Of a stretch of 64,000 nucleotides of DNA, positions 47,458 to 59,143 are shown piece after piece. Position 1 is the stretch's first letter; every line of letters starts with the position of its first letter. Both the position numbers and the translations under genes were made by a program. Source of the DNA: Tilletiaria anomala UBC 951. Taxonomy: Eukaryota; Basidiomycota; Exobasidiomycetes; Georgefischeriales; Tilletiariaceae. The stretch is from assembly GCF_000711695.1 (NCBI RefSeq), contig NW_013547020.1, forward strand, positions 124,001 to 188,000. The letters run 5' to 3'. The notes under the pieces were generated by a model. It was given only the letters and a program-made list of their open reading frames with translations, did not search any database and was not told the DNA's origin.

Positions 47458-50400
47458 ATGGATTCGACACTGGCACCACCCAAGCAAGATGCCTTGGCCC
47501 TCTTCAGCTCTGCATTATCCGCCCCCAATGCAGATGTGGAATCACGCATGCTTGGCGAACTGTATGCACTGTTTGAGTCACAACCAAGCAATCTACCAAT
47601 TCTTTTTCCAAGCATCGTTCCCCTGCTCGACCGGGCGCGAGAGACTCTGAGGAAATGGATTGTGGACGTGATGGACCTTGCATTCTGCAAGGGCGTCATC
47701 AACATCGAGACTCGCAACAGCCGTGAGTCTGCCGCAAAGACCAGTCTCTGGAAGAGCGAGGAACTGCGACACTTGCATGACAGGCAAGCTGCCAAAATCG
47801 ACTTCGCTGACATTCTGCCTTCGACTCATCATGCTTGTACGTTTGCAGTTGCAATGTACATCCCAGAAGCAGTCCTTTCTTTCGTTCGAGAGCCGGGGCT
47901 GCCGTATGCCAAACCCGCAATCCAATGCTTCGCCAGCGCATATCAGGCCGTCTTTCGACAGATGTGAGGACGGCGTGTGCAAGCGCTTCAAGTCCTTTTC
48001 GGCACTCACATTGGCTGACCTCAACGATTCACTGAACTACAGATGCAACGACCGCTCGCAAGTTGGCCAATGGAAGGTTGTCGAAGCCATCAAGCACCGT
48101 TTAGTGGAGATGTTCGACTCGAATCACGGCGGCCACGGATCAATCGGCATCAAGGTTGCCATCATCAAAGCTTACCAACGCATCATCCTCGTTCAGAACA
48201 GAACTACACTAGACGCAAGAGGTTATGGGAGGAACGATGACGTTCACCTCGGCATGGTCCCCCCGAACCATCCTGTACTGCGCGCCTCTCTTCTTGAAGC
48301 AGAAGCCAAGAAGCTGCTCACGTCCGTTGTCACTTTACAATTTACCAGCAAGTGAGTTCCGCCTTAAAGATCTGTGCACGTATGTGCGCTAGACGAAGCT
48401 GACTGCGAATTTCCGCCATCTACTCATTTCAGCAACACGGACTTGGTCATGGCGGCGATGAACACGCTCAGCACGCTAGCGAAATCGCGTCCTGCGCTGG
48501 GCAAGATAGTGTGTGAAGCGATGGTCAGCTGGACTCCTGTAAGCCTTGCTGGGTGCTCCTACAACCGGATTCGCAATGTCGAAAAGACACTGCGGCTCAA
48601 TTACTTCCATCTCCTAAAGTGAGTCTGCGGATGACGACGAAGTACTGCAGGATGCGCTGACAATGTGCCCCCTCTCTCGCTTCTCTAAAAAGGCATTCGG
48701 CTGCTGGTAGCTACGACAAGCAGATTGCAAACGCGATCGAGGCGCAAAAGACGCGTATGGAAGCAGCCAGCATCACGTACAACCAGGCGCGCGATGCAGA
48801 GGCGAAACGCAAGCGTGACCATCTGGCCGACGAGATCGCAGCTGCGTCCAAGCGGCCAAAGCTTGAACTGGCCACTGCTGTGCTTGGTTCAGCGGCAGCT
48901 CAGGGAGTAACGCAGAGTACGCATTCTCCGCAGGAAACTGCAAGAGCTTTCATGAATCAACGGCTACCACAAATGAATCGAGCAGCTGCTTCATTCGACG
49001 TCACTACTCTTCCGCTTCAACTGGTCGTCGACTTGGTCATTGCGAATCTGCAATCCATCAGTGATGAAACTCTGCAAGCGGCGATGCAAGTGAGTCTATA
49101 ACAGCGCATACGAAACGCAAGTAATGGCAAGCTAATAGTTTTCCTTTCCACTCCCTTTGCAGCGCACGCGCGCAAATTTGGCCGGAACACAGCCAGTGGA
49201 TGATATTGCACCACCACTGGACGCACCGAAGGGGCCAGCGGCTCAACTACCAACAGAGGCAGTCGTGAACCCGCTCAAAATGGACGTCGAGGAGGTCGAG
49301 CTGGACAATCTGCCTCTTCCAGCAGCCGAGACTGTCGATGCGGACGAGGAGGCCATTGGTCCTGGAAGTAAGCTTCTAGAGAACTTCGAACTCGCTGCTC
49401 CAGAAGTGCTCGCGCCCACTCAGGCGCTTGAGTTGGTTAAGGGTGCCGTCGGGAGGATGTGCAAATGTGGTGCACAGGACTGGACAACACTGGGTCAGCA
49501 AGATCTAGACTTGGTTGACTTGTCGCGGCCATTGGCTGAGCCGGCGCTGTGGGCATCGCTCGTAATTCGACTGGCCACACGAGGTTTCTCGCCAACCTCG
49601 AACCGCGATGGACACGAAGAAGTGAACAACAGGCTCATCAACTACTCGCAAGATATTCGGGAGGTGGCACACACTTTCGTTCGAGAGAACCCGAAGCAGC
49701 GAATAGGTTTTGCGAACTATTGGCTCATGGAGGAATGGGCGTGCGACCGGCAGCGACGCAAAGACGGTGAAGGGCAGCACTACGAGCGTCTGCTGCTAAG
49801 TTTGTTGGATGGTTTCTTGCAGAACATCGATGCTAAAGATCGTTGGCTTGCCACGTTCGTCTTGGACCTCCCTGAGCTACCGGCAACGGCTGTAGAGAAG
49901 ATCAAGCGTATCTGCATGGACAAGGCGACTATGCCATTGGGGTTTGGTATCATGCGAGATATTGCCATGTCGCGTCCGCCGGCGCGAAAAGCAGTCAGCG
50001 AGATCTTACTGCGCATGACACGATCCACCGACGGTCTATTGCGCAGGGGCGCCATTACAAGCGCAAGAGCATGGGTCGGGCAAGGCTCGGCATTGGAAGG
50101 CACAGTCCTGGCCTATGCGCGCGACTCTTTACAGTGCCTCGTGCAGGGTATGAAGGCTCCGGACGACGAGGAGGTAACCAAAGCGGACGGTGATCAGGAA
50201 GAACCCAAGGAAAAGAAAGAAGAGCAGCCCTCAATGACTCAAGAAGGTGAATCAGATCCCGTCACCACATGGTCTCAGCTGGACGTGCTCCGATACTTGG
50301 AGCTGGATCTCGCCCTGTGCATCAAGGTACCAAGCCTTTTGAACGAAATTTTCGGCGCCTATCCCAGCATGCCAACCACGATACAATCAGCTGTTGAGAA

Positions 50401-51390
50401 GCACATCGCGCCGCTTGTGTCGTCTATGGGTCCTAACAATCCAAAATTGCAAGCATTATTGCGCAATTTTCCTATTGGCGCAGATACACTCGCCCTCAGT
50501 GTATTCCAAGTCCTCTCGGACAAAGGCAGCTCCCCGGCACTCGTCTCTCTGGTCAAATCTTTGGTTTCGGAACGAGACGTCGATCCACGCTTCCTTGTTC
50601 CGATAATGCCCGACTTGTCAAAGGTGAGCTTCGCTTCGGGCTATAGGGTCTTTTGATGCTGATATCTCTCCTTCCACAGACCGAAATCTTGAAGTATCTG
50701 CCGCGCGTGATCAGCATCTTGAACGCTTGCAACACGGAAGAGAATGTCGATCTGGTCAAGTCGGTCTTTCAGTCTATTGTCGTCACGCCAGCAGAAGGCT
50801 TTGGCAGTATCTCCACCAATTTGCCGCGTCTTAAGCATACTGAGCTCCTCACTCCAACCGAGCTCATGGGTCTACTACACCGACAGGAGAATGAGATTGG
50901 GATCAAGGCAGCAGCACAAGCAGTGGAGATCTGCTTCAACCTCACTACTGTCTTCCGAAGCGAAGTGCTCGGTGCCATCTTGAATCAGATCGTGGAAGAG
51001 CCCACACTCCCAACCATCTTTCTACGGACCGTGATCCGGGCAGTGGATCGGTATCGATCACTGAGCACATACGTCAGCGGCAATTTGCTTTCGCGTCTGA
51101 TCACGAAGAAGATCTGGTTGGATCCGCAACTTTGGAAGGGCTTCATCCTCTGCGCCAAGAAGACAGCGCCGGGGTCATACGGCGCGCTTGCTCAGCTTCC
51201 AAAGGAGCAAATCAAAGATGTCGCATTATCGAATCCTGATCTCAAAACTGGATTGCAGGAGTATTTCATGCGAAGGGCGGGCAACAACCCGGCTCGACTC
51301 AACAGTGTCATGGAACTACTTGGTGGAGATGCGATACCTGCGGCAACACCAACAGCACAGACAGCGTCACCCGTTGTTTCTTTGACATAG
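47458..51390 (+). CDS. PTA1: Symplekin / Pta1, scaffold of pre-mRNA 3'-end processing
   Basis: Exons: 47458-47722, 47849-47963, 48043-48351, 48433-48618, 48693-49089, 49163-50623, 50680-51390; 1147 aa. It is the scaffold of the cleavage and polyadenylation factor in the nucleus. The N-terminal symplekin/Pta1 region includes RETLRKWIVDVMDLAFCK and AIQCFASAYQAVFRQ. The family's HEAT-type repeats follow. The C-terminal symplekin domain has ELLTPTELMGLLHRQE, VLGAILNQIVEEPTLPTIFL and SGNLLSRLITKKIWLDPQLW. The intron at 47723-47848 (126 nt) is a multiple of three without stops; I infer it because it has a GTGAGT donor and CTGAC branch site, and because the 42 residues it would add break the conserved region. 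Without that splice the protein has 1189 aa. It ends 170 nt from the stop of the Zn2Cys6 gene. Confidence 0.92.
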
Positions 51391-51560
51391 CACATAGCCC
51401 CTTTTTGAGCATCAGAAGCAAAGCATTGTAGCTACATACATTACAAAGGTAACCTGGCCAGCCAGACAGACCTATCGCGATTTGTTGGGTTTCACTCGAG
51501 GCAAAATACGTCCCTTTGCACCGTTACTAATTATCCGATTGTCCATTCGATCTGGGAATA

Positions 51561-54500
51561 TCACACTGCGAGCGAAGCGGCAGACATGTCGCTGTCGCGA
51601 TTTTGTAGATGAGGCTGGAACCTTGCAAACCAGCTGGACCATGCGTCAAAGTCGAGATGCTGGGGTAAGCCATCCAGCAGGAGAGGATCTACGCCCGAGC
51701 CCTGTAAGTTCGGGGCTAGGTCCGCTGAGCTTTCGAGCACGAAGTTCGCCGCTGGATTCCAGCTGACACCGTTCAAGTCCGGATTGACGTTGGCAAAGAG
51801 CTGGGCTTGCACATCGCCCACATCGACGGGGAAGCCATGCATCCCTGCTGGCTCTTGATGTTGGGGGTGATGAACTTGCGGTTGCTGCTGCTGTAGTGGC
51901 TGGGGTGGCAGTTGCTGCTGCTGCTGCTGCGGAGTTTGCGGCATACCGGGTGGAAGGTTAACCAGGCCTGTTGCCATGGGGAACATGGTGACCAGCTTTG
52001 CGCCTGGAGCGCTACTCGGGTCGTCAGCAGGCAGCGGAGCACTGTCGGGATTGCCAGAGACCATGCGCCAGTTGCCCGATGTGGGTGACCACGTGAATAC
52101 GGGCATGCGGTTGGCCGTCTCGGTATCCTTGAGAATGACGGTGCCGCGCGGCAGATCGTGCACGACGAGGTCGCTCGTCTCAGCGACGTACACCCCTCCA
52201 CCTGGGCGAGATGGGTCCGGCTTGAACTTGAGACCTCGCACGGCCTCGGTCGTCTTGTGGTTGCTGACGCCCGCCGTCGGATTCAGCGCGCCAGTGTAGC
52301 GCTCATTGGGGAAGGCGCCAATGGCAGCATCGTACAGGAGTGCGATCACAGCGCCGCTCTTGGCGCGTACCGAGTCGCCCAGACCCTCGTCGGTCCTGGC
52401 GGCGGCTTTGAAGTAGTCTCGCAGCTTCTTGAGCTTCTCTAGCGCGACCTGGTCGCCGCGACGGATCGAAGCATGGTACATGAGCGTCGCGCAGCTGACG
52501 AGACTATATGAAAGGAGGCCGAGGGTGTCAAAGTAGAAATCGTGGTCGTTGACCCAGTCGATCGCCTCCTTGGCCCAGGTGAGAAGCTGCGTCATGCGCT
52601 CGATCGTCATACTGAACTTGAGATGCGTTGGGCAGACGTAAGATATGCGCAGGAAGACGCGGAAGAAGAGAACCTGCAAGCACGCATGTGCGATGTGCAG
52701 GATACCTGCAAGTGCGAGCAAGGGTCAGAGAGAGTTCAAAGCATGAGCATTAGCATCTTCAGGAGATTTGGCGCACGCAGCACGCACCTGCCTCCGGCGG
52801 CGATCGTTGGCCTTTGAACTGAAGGCGCTCTGGCAGGGCCTCGCGCCAGGCGTCAATGTCGCCAAGCAAGCTGGTGATCTCCTCGTCGGTCGCCTTCATG
52901 AGTCCCGTCGGGCTGTAGATGGTCTTCATGACGCGGCCGAAGAGAATGCTCAGCTTGAGCATCTCCGTGTTGAACACGAACGGCTGCTGCTCGCCGGGTC
53001 GCGACGGCGGGTCGGACGGGTAGCGCAGCACCTCGTACGGCGACGGGAGGCGGACGTCACAGTCCGTCAGGTCGATGGCGAGCGGTCTGCCAGAGTAGAT
53101 CGCCGCCCAGCGATCGGCGGTGACACAGCTGCCCCAGACCCTGCGCTTCTGTTCGAGGAAAAACGCTTCGCCGTCGACGTCGTCGCGGCCGCTGGCATCG
53201 CGGTGCAGGCCGAGGTCCTGAGCCATGCGCACAGCGCAGCCGAGGCGGTTCCACGAGCGCGCGCCGCACTGGACGGCCGTCGAGCCGTGGACGTCCTGGT
53301 GGAGGCTCATGACGAGCAGAGCGCGGATCGCGACAGAGCTCGAGTTGCTCAGCACGTCGCTGTCGCGGAGGAGGATGGCGAGCGTGCTGCGCACAGCGGT
53401 GAGTACCTCGCGCGGAACGTCGCGCGCGAGCGCCGCGACACTGCACACGGCGTACAGCAGCAGCGGTGGCGGCGGAGAGAGGTGGAGGAACTCGGACTTG
53501 GTGATGATGGGGAACATCGGCGCGATCCTCTCAAAGTACGAGTTGACCAGCTTCTCCGCGACGTCGCCGGCGAGGCGCGAGCGCACCACCTCCGGTAGCT
53601 CTGTCGGCAGCTCCTCGTCGCTCGAGACGGAGCCGCGCGTGCGCGGGACCTTGTGGAACTTGATAATGCCGTCACCGCTGGCGCCGACCTCGAAGGTCTG
53701 GTGGTGCTTGATGTCGTGGTCCTCCAGCGCGGCGCTCGGCACGAACGCGGTCGAGTGCACGAGGTAGGCAATCGATGTCGGGCCCAGCACGCTCGAGTCG
53801 GGCGGCTGGGGCGGCGCGCCTGACGCAGGGCTATGCCCGCCATTCGCCGCCACGCCACAAACGCGCGCGGCCGACTCGGATGCGGAGCGCTGCAGGGCCA
53901 CGACGACCGCTGGGCCCGTCGCAGCACGAGACGGCTCCGCGGCACGCTCGGGCGAGCTGTTGCTGCCCGTGTTGCCAGCCGCCGCCGCTGCCAGGTGGGC
54001 ATCGCCCGCTAGCACGGGCGCCGAGCGTGGTCCCGAAGAGGGCCAGGCAGTGAAACCGGCGGCTTGGGGCACGGTACCTGGCGGTGCAGACCACTCCTGG
54101 CTCATGCTTGGCCGCAAAGGGGGTAGGATGCGCCCGGAGAGGTCATGCGGCGCGCCGAGGCCGCGCGCACCGGGCACGTGCGTCAGCGGCGCTCGGCCCG
54201 TCGCGGCAGCAGCTGCAGCTGCTGCCGCGACGGTGAACAGCTCCATCTCGCGATCGCGCTTTTTCTTGAAGCGCGTTTCGGAGATAGGCAAGTAGAAAGT
54301 ACATCCTGGACAGCGTCCATCCAGGGTGGGAAGGCCATCAGCTTTGCACGCGCACGCCGACGACGCCCATTTCCCTCCGTGTCTGCAAGCAGATTGACTC
54401 ACGCAGCTGGTACGTCTTGCAATGCAAGCATAACCCGTCCTTCAGCACCTGGCACTTGATCTTCTTGGTCCTGCACGAGTCGCATGCGCGCGGTGTCTTG

Positions 54501-55666
54501 GGCTTCTTGCTGGTCGGTGCATCCGCACCGTCGCCAGCGCGATTTTTGGTACTGGTGCTGGTGCTGTTGTTGCCACCGGCGGGCGAGCTGCTGCCGCGCT
54601 CGCTGGGCGAAGACTCGTGTCCGCTCGCCTTGGCGTGTGTCTCCGCGTGCAAGCTGCGGGCGGCTGCCGAGGCCGGCGGCCGCGGCGACCGAGGGCGCTT
54701 GAGGCCGCGCGACGAGGAGCTGGTGACTCCGTTGCTGCAGCTGCTGCTGCCGGATGTGGCGTCGGGGCCGTTCGTGTACATGGCTTGTGCTTTCATCTGC
54801 TGCTGCTGCACAGCCTGGCTGCGCCTGCCGTGATGCGCAAAGCCGTACGAAGGCGAAATGCTGCCCGCGGCACCGTCTCCCGAGTCCAGTAACGATGATG
54901 CTGGTGCGACGCCGCTGTGCTGGTATGCGTCCGGATACGACGCGATGAGCGTCGACATTGGTTGCGCGCTGCTGCTGCTGCCTTTGCCTTTGAGCGACGA
55001 CGACGACAATGACGTCGTCGTCGTGCCAGTGCGATAGCTGGCGCCGGGGGAGGATGCGCTAGTGTTGTTGAGCGGGCCGGTCGACGCACCGTTGCGCTCG
55101 CGCGAATGCACAGAGGCGCTCCAGAGCGAGGTGCGCCCGGCGGAGGATGGCGATGCTGCTGCTACCGCTGCTGTGGCTACCGCTGCTGCCGGAGCGCTAG
55201 ACGCAGCCGACAGTTCACCCACCGTGCTGCGCTCGGACGACGCAAGCTTGTATAATGCGGGACTGCGCGTCGCACTGGACGACGTGAAGAGCTGCCTAGC
55301 GCCGTTGGTGGTGTTCGCGTACGGACTGGGAAGCGGCGGAAAGGGAAAGGAGGGGGCATTGGAAACGCTGCCTGACCCGTTCCGTGGGAGTGAAGGTGGG
55401 TAGCGGGACGTCGTCGCAGGATCAACGAGGTCCGAGAGGCGAGGCGAGGGCCGCGAGGAGGGTTGCTGTTGTGGCGACGGAGCCGACGCTGATGCAGCCA
55501 ATGCTCGCTCTGGCTCGGCCGTGCTGGTGGTGCTGCCGCCTTGGTGGATGGAGGAGAATCTTGTAAGCGGTGGACCTAGCACGCTGCGCTGCGTCGCTGC
55601 TGCTGCTACTGCTGCTGCTGGCAAGCGACCCGATGCAGCATCGTTCGCATCGGGGGTGTTGGCCAT
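51561..55666 (-). CDS. Zn2Cys6 fungal-specific transcription factor
   Basis: Exons 54403-55666, 52788-54305, 51561-52705; 1308 aa. The binuclear zinc cluster is C-x2-C-x6-C-x7-C-x2-C-x6-C at residues 395-423 (ACDSCRTKKIKC, then LCLHCKTYQLRC). It is followed by TFYLPISETRFKKKRDRE, a basic linker. The 97-nt intron falls just before the sixth cysteine, so the cluster exists only in spliced mRNA. The fungal-specific regulatory domain (PF04082 type) runs at about residues 675-850, with VNSYFERIAPMFPIITKSEF and RRVWGSCVTADRWAAIYSGR. The N-terminus is Ser/Ala-rich and the C-terminus has Gln/Pro runs typical of activation domains. Target genes are unknown. The LPI-x-ETRFKKK linker resembles basidiomycete regulators I cannot name with confidence. 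Confidence 0.92.
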
Positions 55667-57369
55667 GGTTCGCGGCGGGGAGTGTGCTGGCTGAGCCTGC
55701 TGGTAATGAGGACGGGGTTAGATGCGAGAGTGGAGGCCTTGGCGGGGTGGACCCTTTGCGTTGCGTTGCAGCAGCTGCAGCTGCAACAGCGAGGCAGGCA
55801 AGGTAAACTGGCCGATCGCTCTCTCGCTCTCCAGTCCGCCCCACTTGCTCACGGCCCGTGAACCGTCGCCGGCGTTCTCCCTCGTTCTCCAGCGCGCTAG
55901 ACACCGAGAGACTAGAGAGAAATGCCAGAGAGCGAAGAGCAAGGGCCCAGGCGAGTCTCGTTCGCGCGTTCCTGTATGTACATTTGCGCCGCCGAGCGAG
56001 TCGAGCAGCAGACTCTCTGAGAGCGAGAGACGAAGAAGGAGGAGGAGCAGCGCCAGGGTTGAAGCTAAATGGGAGGGGGCTGCGCGACAAGCAGACCGAT
56101 AAGGGAGAGCGACGAAGATGCCGAAAATGCCGAAGATGCCGAGCTTCCCAAAGCGACAAGTTTGCATGCCGTACATACACGCCTTTGAATCACATCATCG
56201 CAGCATCGCCTGCCTTCCTGCACGGATGGGTTGGCGCAAGGCGTGCGGCTGCCGTCTCGACACACGCCAGAGCACAACGCCGCAGGAACGAACAAGACCA
56301 CCCGTGCGAATTGACATGTATCTCTTTCACAGACACGCGCGGCCCGCCCACGCAGCCGCAGTGCGCACCAGCCCTCTCTGCCTGCCTCGCTTTAGACGCT
56401 GGAGACCCTTCTCTCCACCAGTACCCAATCCCGCCAATTCGTTCGCAAACCTTCAACCATAGAGGGAAAGTACCAGAGAGCAAGCCAGCCTTGCAGCAGA
56501 GGACACTCATTTCCGACGACTGGCTGTCGCTCTCCAGGTTGGCTGGTGATCATCATTGGTAGTCCTGCTTACTGTCCTCTAGTCGTTGGTTCATCCAAGT
56601 ACTGGCCAGACCAGCACGGAGAAAACCCCCTCCCTCCCCTCGTCGCCCTTTCAAACGCAGCAACACTCGGCATGGCAAGGACGATGGCCAGCCAGTGGTC
56701 AGCGCAAGGACGACAAAGGTGTGCATCTTGGGTCGCCAAAATCCTCTCATCGCCTCACCGGCGCTCGTCCTTGTGCCGCAAAAGCGTCGACGCTAACGCT
56801 ACCTTGACAGTTGACCGTCTCGTGTGCCACCTGGAAAGTTGAAACAGCCGCTTATGTGTATGCCCCCCTCTCTCCCATATGTACGCTCCTATATGCACCA
56901 CCACCACAAGGGACAGCCAGACAGCTCGATGATGCTCATATATGTACGAGTATACCTACATGCACGCACGGCCCTCGATCCCCAGCGGCGGCAGCGGCCC
57001 ATGTCCATGGGGGACGCACCGAGCCGGGAACAGCTGGCAGACGTGTCGCCGACGGGGGGGAGGGGCCATGTAACCATCCTTGCGTGTCCAGCCAGTGTAA
57101 AGCGAGCGGTTCTCCGCATGTAGTGCCTACTACGGTACCCAGGGCCCCGCATACACATCCACACAGGGCGCTGTTTGGCACGGCGTGTCATGCATACATC
57201 AGAGGCCTCTCTGAAGCGCAGTCGATCATTTCAGCGATGCATGTTCCATCCAGAGAAAATACACGTGTGCCAAGCAAGTCAAAATGAATACTCTCCCCTG
57301 GCAGCGCAGCAGCCCGAGCCTGAGCTGGACCCGCAGCACCCCGCACACTGCGTGCAGCGATCGCGTACG
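55667..57369. promoter_or_regulatory. Long upstream region of the Zn2Cys6 factor
   Basis: A 1.7-kb spacer between two minus-strand genes. GA/CT-rich microsatellite-like sequence runs at about 55800-56060, within a few hundred nucleotides of the start codon, and would suit a regulated promoter or long 5' leader. Open frames of up to 252 codons occur on the minus strand but are compositionally biased and unsupported. Confidence 0.45.
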
Positions 57370-59143
57370 TCAGGCCTGTAGATGGGGAAGAGGCAGTGTG
57401 GCACAGCGCATCAAGCCGGTCGCCCTGCTGTACCCCCTACCCATCGGCGCGCTCGCGGCCCTCCCCTTGTTCAGCACGCGCGCAATGCCGTCGAGTCCGC
57501 GGTCGAGCTCCTCCAGCGGGGGGCCAAAGCTGAGGCGGACGAACGGCTCGCACGGCGAGTCGATGATGTTGCGCCGGTGGCTCGGGTTCAGGTCGAAGAA
57601 CAGGCCTGGCGTGACGATCACCTTCTCCTTGAGCAGCTCCTCGAAGAACACCATCCCGCTGTTCAGCGGGTGCGGCAGCTTACCGACGTTGAGCCAGATG
57701 TAGAAGGTCGCCTGAGGCTTGACCAGCACCGGCAGGCCCATCTCCTCCAGGCGCTTCAGCACGTGGTCCCGCTTCATGCGGAAGTGCTTCTGCAGCGCGA
57801 TCCGGTCCTGCAGGCACCGCTCCGGGTCCAGCATCGGGATCGCTGCCAGCTGCAGCGGGTGGTTCGCCCCGCCGTCCAGGAAGCTTCCCGCTTCGGCCAG
57901 TGCGCGCACCAGATCTGTCGGCCCCACCACCCAGCAACAGCGCCAGCCCGGGCAGCGCCAGTTCTTGGTCAGGCCGTCACTGCACGCACGGGCGTCATGT
58001 TAGCCGCGTGCACCCAAAAGGTATGTTCAAAGCATTCGAGAACGACGGGACTGTGATGCTTGAATCGAACGGCACACTCACATCAGAATAATAGGATCAT
58101 TTTCGCAATCCTCAACAAACTCGGCAGCGGACACGGCCTTTCCGAGTGGCCCCTCGTGAGCGTACCACGAGTAGAATTCGTCTGCATGTGGTGATGAAGC
58201 AAAAAGCGGTGCGTGTACATGTCAGCGTCGAGCTCCTCCCTGCGATAGTGCTTGCACAAGCAACCGTCTGACGCACCGAGGATCATCGAGACCCTCATCG
58301 ACTTGGCGATCTGCACCAACTGTTGCAGCTCCTCGTCCTGGATGCTCTGCCCGGTCGGGTTGCGCGGGTTGGAGAGGACAACGGCGGAGAGGCCGCGGTT
58401 GCGGATCTCCTTGCGCAAGTCGTCGATTGACAGCTTGTAGTGGTCCTCCTCGCTCAGCTGAGTCGGGATCGGAACGAGAGACTTGAATACGCCGAGCAGG
58501 TTCTCGTACGCTGTGTAATCCGGCAGCTGGTAGCCACACATGACCTGACCGATGATGCTCGCCACACGACTGAGTCCCGCACGGCCGCCGGGGACAATGC
58601 AGACGTTTTCCGCCGTGTACTGGCTCTTCTTTCCCTGCCTGTATGTTTGGTTGTAGTACCTTGCGACCGCTTCGCGTAGCGCTGGCACGCCCGTCGTCGG
58701 CGCATACTCGTGCACCCCCTCACCCATTGCGGCCAGGTCGATCGTCAGCGGTTTGGCGGACGCACCGGGGATCTGCCCGACCTCCGGTGCGCCTTGGCCA
58801 AAGTTGGACCAGTCCTTGGCGCAGTAATGGAAGCCGTTTGCCATCGCACGGTCCATCACGTAGCTGCAAGGAGACGACGGTGGTAAGGAGAGCAAGAATC
58901 GTCAGTATGTGGAGCGCTTGGGCCCAGCTCCGGCCGAGTAGCTCACATGACACCGGTACTGCCAGGGTGCTCGATTCCTGGCACAATGTGAGGCTCTGTC
59001 TTCTTGCTTTTGTCGCCATGGCCGGGAAAGGCACGGAAAATCTGGTGGGCCTCCGACTCTGCTTCATGAGTAAAGGTGCGCGTCATTGGGGTCGGGGACT
59101 GCAGGCCGATTTTCTCGGCGAGGTTCTGGAGATGATCCATCAT
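57370..59143 (-). CDS. PLP-dependent class I/II aminotransferase
   Basis: Exons 58947-59143, 58277-58863, 58082-58181, 57370-57979; 497 aa. It is a fold-type I aminotransferase. Substrate-binding N-terminal part: DWSNFGQGAPEVGQIPG. Then HEYAPTTGVPALREAVARYY, CIVPGGRAGLSRV, VVLSNPRNPTGQSI (Asn ligand) and MILDEFYSWYAHEG (Asp that binds the PLP ring nitrogen). The PLP lysine is K300 in LIDGLTKNWRCPGWR, joined across the 102-nt intron. The carboxylate-binding Arg is in EPFVRLSFG. All key residues are present. The substrate cannot be told from sequence. The start is the first ATG of a doublet; an earlier non-coding exon is possible. The pyridoxal kinase gene lies 2.3 kb further right on the same strand, which may be coincidence. 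Confidence 0.93.

Noticed and set aside
53349-54002. 217-codon minus-strand frame, Arg/Ser-rich
   Set aside because: It overlaps the regulatory-domain exon of the Zn2Cys6 factor in another phase; the composition is typical of out-of-frame GC-rich DNA.
55422-56180. 252-codon minus-strand frame upstream of and overlapping the Zn2Cys6 gene
   Set aside because: Low-complexity composition (Arg/Ser/Leu runs from CT repeats). It overlaps the start of the transcription factor in another phase. No motif.
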